The notes beneath the pieces are model-generated. The model made no database searches. It was given only the letters and a program-made list of their open reading frames with translations, and was not told where the DNA came from. A stretch of 51,545 bases of DNA, taken from positions 1-51,545 of the forward strand of contig JAPLNJ010001181.1 in the NCBI GenBank assembly GCA_026692885.1, written 5' to 3'. A program made the position numbers and the translations under genes. Of this stretch, positions 1 to 6,416 are shown one piece after another (within the stretch, counting starts at the first letter, position 1; each line of letters begins with the position of its first letter). Source of the stretch: Planctomycetota bacterium. Its GTDB lineage: Bacteria > Planctomycetota > Planctomycetia > Pirellulales > Pirellulaceae.

Positions 1-120
1 GACGGTTTGCGTCCGGCGGAACGACTACGGGGGCTTACGCCTGAGGAAATGGCGGAGGGACTTACCGACGAGCAAGCACAGCGTCTCCGCGAACTGCTGG
101 AACGGAGGCGGGGCAAGTAA
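1..120 (+). CDS. C-terminal end of an Rpn-like (PD-(D/E)XK transposase/nuclease) protein, cut by the window edge
   Basis: The first reading frame is open from base 1 and ends with TAA at 118-120, giving 39 residues. The tail repeats a leucine-rich pattern (LRPAERLRGLTPEEM followed by LTDEQAQRLRELLERR), predicted to be helical and charged. Tails of this kind (blocks such as PEERLRGLSPEE) are common at the C-terminus of planctomycete Rpn-family recombination-promoting nucleases, so this is probably the end of such a gene. The catalytic part lies outside the window. A second truncated member of what looks like the same family starts at 2055, beyond the insertion sequence, but its order (N-terminal piece downstream) shows they are two separate genes. 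Family assignment is moderate because only the low-complexity tail is visible. Confidence 0.5.
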   Translation, partial: DGLRPAERLRGLTPEEMAEGLTDEQAQRLRELLERRRGK

Positions 121-491
121 GACCTTTCCGACGTGGGCGCGGTAGAACTGGTGTGCTCACCACTAAGTCGTGAAACGAAAGCAACTTACGAAGATCAATT
201 GTGCTCGTCGGACATCCGTCTCATCATCGAGACTCCTGCCAAACTAATACATTCAGCTCAAACAATTACCACTCGCAGGTAGTAAGTCATTTCGCAACCC
301 TGTCCGGGGTTATGAGGGGCGCGACATCAAGTTGTCTCTTCTTGTAATTTCGAAGAGTGTCCGGTTCCCTCAACTTCCGTAAGTCTGGCCGTAATCAGTA
401 CTTGCAATCTTCTGCGGATGGTCCGCAGTGCATCCTGAACCAGAACAAAGTGTGTAGTACTACACACTTCTGTTTCAGGAGGCACTATCTG
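121..491. other. Intergenic region, AT-richer than its surroundings
   Basis: No convincing gene is seen in these 370 bases. The only structure I can support is the perfect palindrome at 448-469, just ahead of the integrase stub at 492. The open frames here lack a ribosome-binding site and recognisable protein features. Confidence 0.5.
448..469. promoter_or_regulatory. 22-bp perfect palindrome upstream of the integrase stub, candidate operator
   Basis: The bases form an uninterrupted palindrome with half-site AAGTGTGTAGT, centred on GTAC at 457-460. It lies 8 bases before the AGGAGG ribosome-binding site (477-482) of the integrase fragment at 492. The core TGTA-N4-TACA resembles sites of dimeric winged-helix repressors such as BlaI/CopY, but that link is inference. 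It has no T tract, so it is not a typical terminator. Confidence 0.45.
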
Positions 492-632
492 ATGCGTACC
501 GCCCGAATCCCAAAGTACTGTCTGCATACCGCAACTGCCCAAGCATTCGTCCGAATTCGAGGTCGGATGATCTATCTGGGGAAACATGGAACCCGTATGG
601 TGCAAAGAATCGGGCGAACGTTAGTTCTTTGA
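492..632 (+). pseudogene. N-terminal stub of a tyrosine recombinase/integrase
   Basis: ATG at 492 follows a strong AGGAGG at 477-482, and the frame gives only 46 residues. The first 34 (IPKYCLHTATAQAF, then VRIRGRMIYLGKHG) match the start typical of planctomycete site-specific integrases, which begin with a short P-x-YCLHKATGQA-like strand followed by a Y-LG-x-HG turn. After HGT the similarity stops and a stop codon follows at 630. The core-binding and catalytic (R-H-R-Y) domains are absent, so the gene is a remnant. The insertion sequence begins shortly downstream (about 640-800), and its arrival or a linked deletion probably removed the rest. No continuation of the integrase is found beyond the insertion sequence. 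The family call rests on pattern recognition of a short segment. Confidence 0.55.
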
Positions 633-639
633 AAATGCG

Positions 640-2050
640 GTGCTTGTGAGGCCCGCGGGCGCGGAAAGTCAGCCGAGGCGGTGCGGGGCGGGAACCCGGA
701 TTGGACCGCTGATTGTCGCGTCCTGCCGTCTTGGGATGGCCTGGTTGCGCAATTGGCGCAGCGGCAAACGCGGAATCGTTCTGACGGCGGGAGCGGTCAA
801 GGCCCGTCAGGTTGCCCGACGGTAGTAGTACCGCAGCATTCCGCCGAGCCGCTCGCGACATTCGATTGGATCGGCGGCTTCGCCCACGTGCGGCTCCGGT
901 TCGAGGAGCCGATTGTCGAGGCCCTGGTGGTTCCGCTCGTGGTGGTAGTGGGCGAGGTACGACCCGAGCACGCGGCGGAGCATGGTCTCGCCGAAGAAGA
1001 TCATGCGGTCGACGCACTCGGACCGGACGCTGCGGACGAAACGTTCGGCGATGGCGTTCAGGTTGGGCGAGTGCGGCGGAAGACGGACCGACTTCACGCC
1101 GCTCTGTTCGAGGATCGACCGGAAGGCCTCGCAGAACTTGCCGTCGCGGTCCATGAGCAGGTACTTCTTGTCGCGCAGGAATCCGTCTTCGAAGTTGGTC
1201 AACTCGCGGGCAGTCTGTTTCATCCAGGCTTCGTCCGGGCTGGTCGTGATGCCGGCCAGGTGGACGCGGCGAGTCGCCAGTTCGATCACGAACAGCACAT
1301 AGAACGTGATCAGGCCGGTCTTGGTCCAGACCTCGACCGTGAAGAAGTCCGTGGCCGCCAAGTGCTCCCAATGATCGCGGAGAAACTCCTTCCAAGTGGA
1401 CTGTCGACGGCGTTCCGGCGCCGGTTCGAGCCCGTGCTGTTTGAGAACGTTGGCGATGGTGTTGGGACTGACTTCGTGGCCGAGGTTGGTCAGGGAGCCC
1501 TGAATACGGTCGTAGCCCCAGGTGGGGTTCTCCTGCGCCAGCTTGACGATCAGCTTCGCGATCGCCTCATCCGTCGGCGGCCTACTTGGTGACTGGCGTT
1601 TGTCGCTGTGGTCCCATTTCTGGGCGACCAGGAGTCGATGCCACCGTAGCAACGTATCCGGCGTGACCAAGGTCCCGACTTCCTCCAGGAGTTTGCGCCC
1701 CAGGACTTTCGCTTTGACGGCCAACCGGCGGCGCTGCTCATCGTCGAGCAAGATGCGTTTCTTGCCCAGCTTCTCTTTGAGCACTTGGTTTTCGGTGCGG
1801 AGGTACTCGATGACCTGTTGTTGCTGGCGATTGACCCAGCCTGCCAGGACGAGGAAGAAAAGTTGCCAAGGCTGCAGGATGAAGTTCATAGTCGGGGAGC
1901 GATGGTACGAATTCGGGGCTGGCGTGAGTCGGGAGAGGCGGCAGCATACTCGGGCGCCGGCGTTTCGGGAATGGTCGATCTGTCGAGGTTCGTTCCCGAT
2001 GCAGAAGTTGCTGGTCTGCTCGGCACGTGGAGGCGGATGTGGTAGGTTGT
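640..2050 (-). mobile_element. Insertion sequence carrying one DDE integrase-core transposase; ends not resolved
   Basis: A single intact transposase gene (807-1889, minus) sits between two gene fragments, an integrase stub on the left and a truncated Rpn-like gene at 2055 on the right, which suggests insertion and deletion here. I looked for terminal inverted repeats in 640-806 and 1890-2054. Only a weak match between GGGAAC-containing segments near 700 and near 2000 was found, so the exact ends and any target duplication are unproven. The limits given are approximate. Confidence 0.5.
807..1889 (-). CDS. DDE transposase, integrase-core (rve) type
   Basis: The protein has 360 residues from the ATG at 1889, chosen because the homologous part begins here (MNFILQPWQLFFL); the frame is open further upstream without features. 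Residues 1-45 are a hydrophobic and coiled segment. A helix-turn-helix-like region follows at about 75-150 (TPDTLLRWHR, NPTWGYDRIQG). The retroviral-integrase core has catalytic D181 (AATDFFTVEVW), D247 (LLMDRDGKF) and E282 (NAIAERFVRS), a D-D-34-E arrangement. This matches the IS3/IS481-like integrase-core transposases common in planctomycetes. It carries out cut-and-paste or copy-out transposition of the element. The frame is intact with all three acidic residues, so the element may still be active. It is a one-gene element with no frameshifted orfA visible. Confidence 0.88.
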   Translation of the reverse strand: MNFILQPWQLFFLVLAGWVNRQQQQVIEYLRTENQVLKEKLGKKRILLDDEQRRRLAVKAKVLGRKLLEEVGTLVTPDTLLRWHRLLVAQKWDHSDKRQSPSRPPTDEAIAKLIVKLAQENPTWGYDRIQGSLTNLGHEVSPNTIANVLKQHGLEPAPERRRQSTWKEFLRDHWEHLAATDFFTVEVWTKTGLITFYVLFVIELATRRVHLAGITTSPDEAWMKQTARELTNFEDGFLRDKKYLLMDRDGKFCEAFRSILEQSGVKSVRLPPHSPNLNAIAERFVRSVRSECVDRMIFFGETMLRRVLGSYLAHYHHERNHQGLDNRLLEPEPHVGEAADPIECRERLGGMLRYYYRRAT

Positions 2051-2054
2051 CACC

Positions 2055-2477
2055 ATGACTCAGCAACCTGACCCATCCGAACGGCCGGGCAAGACGCGCA
2101 CGTGGTGGCATCCGCTGTTGGCGCGACTGTTGGACCACGAGTTGGCCACCGCGTACACGGTGTGGGAAGAGGTGTTGGTTGGCAAGCTGCCGTTGCGCGT
2201 CGATATCCTCCTGATCCGCCGCGAAGAAGGCCAACTATCCGAGAGCCATCTGCGCGAACTGTCGGTGCTGGTGCCGCTCTTGAACCGCTTTACGTTAATC
2301 GAGTTCAAAGGGCCGACGGACAAGTTAGAGCCAGGCGACTTGGCCCAACTGGTCGGCTGCTCCTTCCTGTGGCACAGCCAGCAGGCGGAGCGTGTTGTGC
2401 AGGCGGACATCTCGCTGATCGTCCTGGCGCCGAATGTGAACGACGCGGTCCGGGACGAGTTGCGTTGCTTGGGATGA
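2055..2477 (+). pseudogene. Truncated Rpn-like PD-(D/E)XK nuclease, N-terminal half
   Basis: ATG at 2055 opens a 140-residue frame. It shows the start of a planctomycete Rpn-like nuclease: TWWHPLLARLLDHEL, then LPLRVDILLIRR carrying the catalytic Asp, then FTLIEFKGPTDKLEPGDL carrying the E-x-K of a PD-(D/E)XK site. These proteins are linked to DNA cleavage and RecA-independent recombination. The frame stops abruptly after RDELRCLG, where full-length relatives continue with a second conserved half and a leucine-rich charged tail. What follows (2478-2640) does not continue the protein in any frame I checked, so the gene is truncated by deletion. It begins right at the edge of the insertion sequence. 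The nuclease core residues survive, so a short product is possible, but I regard it as broken. Confidence 0.6.
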
Positions 2478-2711
2478 TCCGTCGCCACTGGCCCAAACCA
2501 CGTCCGCGAGCCACGACGACCGTGCGCCCGACGACTTTGCGATGAGGCTTCGCTTCGTCGTGCCCTTGAGGGCCCTTGTAGCGGATCAGGGCGGCCCCTT
2601 CGTATCGTTTGGACTTGCCATCGCGAAGCTGCTAGACTGTTTGACATTGTGAGCCCGGATCGGTTCCAGGCTGACCCGAAACGGCAGATATCGACTGAGA
2701 GAGGACGTCTC

Positions 2712-4403
2712 ATGAGCGAATCCCCGGTGCCACTACGGAGCCAACGCATCCTTCGCCGGCCTGACTGGTCCATCCAGCGGGCAGTGTTCAAGTCGATGGG
2801 CTACAGCGACTATGACCTGGAGCGACCGCTGGTAGGAATCGCCAACTCCTGGAACCGCGTGGTGCCCGGGCACTACAATCTCCAGTTGGTGGCCGAGTAC
2901 GCCAAGCAAGGCGTACTCCAGGCGGGCGGAACGCCGGTGGAGTTCGGCCTGATCGCCGCCTGCGACGGGATCGCCCAAGGCCATGTCGGCATGCACTACA
3001 TCCTGCCCACGCGCGAGCTGATCGCCAACGACGTGGAGATGATGGTCCAGGCCCACCAGCTCGATGCGGTGGTCCTGTTGGGCTCGTGCGACAAGATCGT
3101 GCCCGGTTTGCTGATGGCCGCCGCCCGGCTGGATGTGCCGGCGATCGTGGTGGTCGGCGGACCGATGGAGGGCGGCTGTGAGTTCGACGGTCGGGTCTCC
3201 GACATCACTTCGCTGACCGAGGGCCTGGGCATGCTCAGGGCGGGCAATCTCGATCCTGCCGACTACCGCCGCCTGGAAGACCGCGTGGCCCCCACCTGCG
3301 GCTCCTGCTCGTTCCTCGGCACGGCCAACACGATGTGCTGTGTGGCCGAGGCGATGGGCATGTGTCTGCCAGGTTCGGCGACCATTCCGGCCACGCACGC
3401 GGCGCGGCTGCGTTCGGCCCAGGAGGCGGGCCGACAGATCGTCGAGTTGGTCCATAGCGACATCACGGCCCGGCAGATCATCAACCGCCAGGGAATCGAG
3501 AACGCCTTCCGCCTGGGCACGGCGATCGGGGGTTCCACGAACCTCGCCCTGCACATCCCGGCCATCGCTTACGAGGCGGATTGTGGGGAAATCACGATGG
3601 ACGTGCTGGAAGAGCTGTCGCGAACCACGCCGTACGTGGCCAAGATGAACCCGGCCGCAGCGTGCAACGTGCCCGACTTCCATGCCGCCGGCGGCGTGCC
3701 CGCGGTGATGCATGAGATCCTACCGCTGTTGCATGCGGATGCCTTGACCGTGACCGGCCGAACCGTGGCCGAAAACGTGGCCGGCGCCCGCGCCACGGAC
3801 CGGCGAATCATCCGCTCTCGCACCAACCCCTGGAGCACCCAGGGCGGGCTGGCGGTGCTGCGTGGCAATCTGGCCCCGCGCACCGCCATCACGAAGCCGG
3901 CAGCCATCGACCCATGTCAGCACGTTTTCTCAGGAGTCGCAAGGTGTTTCGACAGTGAGGAGGCGGCCAACCAGGCCATCCTTGACGGGGTGGTCCAGTC
4001 GGGCGAAGTCGTGGTTATCCGTTACGAAGGACCCAAGGGTGGGCCGGGGATGCGCGAGATGTACACCTCCATGAAGCTGCTTTACGGTCGTGGGCTGGCA
4101 CTGCGGACCGCGGTGGTCACTGACGGACGATTCTCGGGAACCAACAATGGCTGCTTTGTGGGCCACGTCTCGCCCGAGGCGGCCGAAGGCGGCCCGCTGG
4201 CCGCGGTCCGCGACGGCGATACGATCACGATCGACATCCCCCAGCGAGGGCTGCACCTGCACGTTGGGGACGAAGAGATCCAGAACCGATTGGTGCAGTG
4301 GCAACGTCCGCCGCTGCGGTTCACCAGTGGGTACTTGGCCCTCTACGCCCGCCTGGCGGAGTCCGCCGATCAAGGGGCTATTATCCGACACCGGCTAGCA
4401 TGA
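2712..4403 (+). CDS. ilvD: Dihydroxy-acid dehydratase (IlvD/Edd family)
   Basis: The 563-residue product matches the usual IlvD length of about 560. It dehydrates 2,3-dihydroxy-3-methyl acids to 2-keto acids, the third step of valine and isoleucine synthesis, in the cytoplasm with an Fe-S cluster. Signatures visible are NSWNRVVPGH, the GGTPVEFGLIAACDGIAQGH block, GSCDKIVPGLLMAAARLD with a cluster Cys, and PTCGSCSFLGTANTM with the second cluster Cys. The first block has VPGH instead of the PCN of [2Fe-2S] enzymes, which is the pattern of E. coli-type [4Fe-4S] IlvD. The start at 2712 is preferred because GAGAGGA lies 7 bases upstream; the frame is open to 2649. The gene stands alone with no ilv neighbours. 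Related sugar-acid dehydratases share the fold, so a non-biosynthetic paralogue cannot be excluded. Confidence 0.85.
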   Translation: MSESPVPLRSQRILRRPDWSIQRAVFKSMGYSDYDLERPLVGIANSWNRVVPGHYNLQLVAEYAKQGVLQAGGTPVEFGLIAACDGIAQGHVGMHYILPTRELIANDVEMMVQAHQLDAVVLLGSCDKIVPGLLMAAARLDVPAIVVVGGPMEGGCEFDGRVSDITSLTEGLGMLRAGNLDPADYRRLEDRVAPTCGSCSFLGTANTMCCVAEAMGMCLPGSATIPATHAARLRSAQEAGRQIVELVHSDITARQIINRQGIENAFRLGTAIGGSTNLALHIPAIAYEADCGEITMDVLEELSRTTPYVAKMNPAAACNVPDFHAAGGVPAVMHEILPLLHADALTVTGRTVAENVAGARATDRRIIRSRTNPWSTQGGLAVLRGNLAPRTAITKPAAIDPCQHVFSGVARCFDSEEAANQAILDGVVQSGEVVVIRYEGPKGGPGMREMYTSMKLLYGRGLALRTAVVTDGRFSGTNNGCFVGHVSPEAAEGGPLAAVRDGDTITIDIPQRGLHLHVGDEEIQNRLVQWQRPPLRFTSGYLALYARLAESADQGAIIRHRLA

Positions 4404-4462
4404 TCCGGATTTCCAGGCGGAAGCGATCACTGAACGCATAACGAAATGCAAGGACACCCGAG

Positions 4463-4784
4463 ATGTCGTTTCAACATTCAGTGTTCGTGACGGCGTTGGT
4501 CATGGCCGTTCATGCTGCTGATGCGGCCGAGACCTACCGCAACCCGGTTATCGACGAGAACCTTGCCGATCACGGTGGAGAGACGGGGCCGGTCCCCCAC
4601 CGGCCATACAGTCGTCGTGGTGGGCTACGATGCCGCGGGGGAACGGTGGATCATCGACAACCCGGCGTTCGGCCCGCCGGGAATCCAGGTCTATGACGTG
4701 CCGACCCTGGACAAACTCTGGTATTCGCGCTGGTACTCACAAACATCCACGGGCACCTCACGACCGATCATTCTGACCCGTTGA
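4463..4784 (+). pseudogene. Chimeric remnant: signal peptide and start of a GH43-like protein joined to a C39-peptidase-like tail
   Basis: From ATG 4463 the frame reads a signal peptide (VFVTALVMAVHAADA) followed by ETYRNPVIDENLADHGG. YRNPVIDENLADP is how GH43-type glycosidase domains usually begin, just before the catalytic Asp. The similarity then breaks. In another frame, from about 4600 to the TGA at 4784, the sequence encodes GHTVVVVGYDAAGERWIIDN and a tail ending PIILTR, which resembles the His/Asp half of a papain-like C39 peptidase domain (GH-x-V-V-x-GYD, then I-D-NP). So two unrelated gene ends appear joined out of frame, as expected from an internal deletion. Neither half can be functional. 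Both family guesses are from short motifs. Confidence 0.5.
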
Positions 4785-5079
4785 ACGGCAATCGTATCAC
4801 GCTCACTTGTCGGCTCACGCACGGACGGCAGCGAGCGTCGGCCGCCGACGTGGCCGGCCCGCTGGATTCCAACCGCATTTGAGCGTCGGGCAGGTCCAGG
4901 GCAAGTTGGACATGCTCTGGTTGCCGAACTCCAAGCCGCCTGGCAGCTCACTTGACCCTTAACCTTGTGCCATTCGGGGCCTGGTGTCTTGGATTGCTGT
5001 TGGGAAGGGACTCCAAACTCGCGGATCGACATGGTATGCTGAATGCCCACCGACATCCCCTTACCGGAGTTTTCAATCC
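4785..5079. other. Intergenic region before the propeller gene
   Basis: About 295 bases without a recognisable gene, probably further debris of the chimeric pseudogene plus the promoter region of the next gene. A TATGCT hexamer near 5035 could be a -10 box, but I could not pair it with a good -35, so no promoter is claimed. Confidence 0.4.
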
Positions 5080-6111
5080 ATGCGCAACAGACACTGTCTC
5101 CACGTCGTCGCCTTGCTCGGTCTGTTTTGTTCCTTGGCCGCCTGGCCGCCGGCCGGAACTTCATCCGGTCGAGCAGCGGCCGCAGACTTGGCTGAAGAGT
5201 TGAAGACGGTCCCGTACAAGATCGTCTACGAAACCTTCCAGAAGGATAACTGGGAGCTGTTCATGGTCGACGCCGACGGCTCGCACCAAGTCAATCTGAC
5301 GAAGACGCCGGAGGTCAACGAACTGTATCCGCACGTCTCGCCGGATGGGACCAAGGTCGTCTTCAGCGTCGACGAAGGCACAGGCAACGCGACAGTCCGC
5401 AGCATCTGGACGATGCATATCGACGGGACGGGGCGGACGCCAGTGGCCAGGTACGCGCGCGACGCCTGTTGGAACCACGACGGGACCGCAATCGCCTTTC
5501 TGCCCGACGAGTTTCAGAAGTTCCAGATTATCGACTACGCCACCAAGGGAGTGGCCATTTACGATCTGAAGACCAAGGAAACACGGCCCCATCCGAACAA
5601 AGATCTGCACCACCTGTACAACATCTGCTGGTCGCCGGACGACCGCTGGTTCGTGTCGACCGTCCACGCGGGAATGGGTTTCGGCCATGCGATCCTAGCC
5701 TTTCAAGTCGCTGGCACGCAAGTCTTCAATCTGAACATCCCCGGCTGCCGGCCCGACCTCAGTCCGGACGGCAAGCAAATCAGTTGGGGGGCCAGCGACT
5801 TCGTGCTCTGCGCGGCCGATTTGGATCTTAGCGGTGACCAGCCGAAGTTGACCCATCGGCGTGATGTGGCCAAGAGCACGCCGCCCATCAAGATCTATCA
5901 CAGTGACTGGTCGCCCGACGGGAAGTACATCGCCTTCAGCTGCGGACCGACAGTCAAGAAACTGGGCATGGTCTGCGAAATCGTCGGCGTACCGGCTCCC
6001 GGCTGGAACATCGGTGTGGCCGACGCCAGCGGCGAAAAGGGCCAAATCATCATCACTCAGGACGGTGCCAGCAACAAGGAACCGGATTGGGTGCCGCTGC
6101 CCGCGAAGTAG
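5080..6111 (+). CDS. Secreted TolB-like/WD40-type beta-propeller protein
   Basis: The 343-residue product starts at ATG 5080, chosen because it opens a signal peptide (HCLHVVALLGLFCSLAAW) and has CCGGAG about 12 bases upstream; the frame extends to 4984 without features. The mature protein shows repeated TolB/PD40 blades: YPHVSPDGTKVVFSVD (about residue 85), ACWNHDGTAIAF, ICWSPDDRWFVSTV, PDLSPDGKQISWG and SDWSPDGKYIAFS. The S-PDG turn is the mark of the family. Such proteins act as periplasmic binding scaffolds or as non-catalytic relatives of prolyl oligopeptidase propellers. No catalytic domain is attached, so the substrate is unknown. It is followed by a repeat-rich gap and is probably a single-gene unit. 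Confidence 0.75.
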   Translation: MRNRHCLHVVALLGLFCSLAAWPPAGTSSGRAAAADLAEELKTVPYKIVYETFQKDNWELFMVDADGSHQVNLTKTPEVNELYPHVSPDGTKVVFSVDEGTGNATVRSIWTMHIDGTGRTPVARYARDACWNHDGTAIAFLPDEFQKFQIIDYATKGVAIYDLKTKETRPHPNKDLHHLYNICWSPDDRWFVSTVHAGMGFGHAILAFQVAGTQVFNLNIPGCRPDLSPDGKQISWGASDFVLCAADLDLSGDQPKLTHRRDVAKSTPPIKIYHSDWSPDGKYIAFSCGPTVKKLGMVCEIVGVPAPGWNIGVADASGEKGQIIITQDGASNKEPDWVPLPAK

Positions 6112-6416
6112 ATCCGAGAAGTCATGCGCTACGCCGGACCGCGAATGTTACTGCGTCACCCGCTTCTCGCGATTGGGCACCTGCTGGATTCGCGAAAGGG
6201 CCGAGCGGAGAGCCGAGACCTGTGAAGCCCGACCGCTGTGAATATCTCGGAGCCCCTCGTTCCCAGGCTGCCTGGGAACGCACGGCAGTGCCGACTCCGC
6301 CGGCCTTCCTGCGAGGCGGAGCCTCGCGTCCAGTGGGTTACGAGGCAGAGCCTCGTAACCAGAGCGAACACCCCAGCCGAGACTTGTGAAGCCCGCTGCG
6401 TTACGGAGACCAACCT
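6112..6416. repeat. Repeat cluster between the propeller and SUMF1-HDAC genes
   Basis: This gap holds a palindromic unit near 6255-6282 (CTCGTTCCCAGGCTGCC and its reverse), also seen degraded at 33549-33577. A second unit near 6308-6360 repeats GAGGCGGAGCCTCG and GAGGCAGAGCCTCG. The cluster is bracketed by a 21-base direct repeat starting AGCCGAGACCTGTG at 6211-6231 and 6375-6395, with one mismatch. No gene is seen. Confidence 0.6.

Noticed and set aside
2712..4403. Apparent loss of one Fe-S cysteine in dihydroxy-acid dehydratase.
   Set aside because: VPGH in place of PCN is the normal pattern of E. coli-type [4Fe-4S] IlvD, and the two other cysteine motifs are intact.
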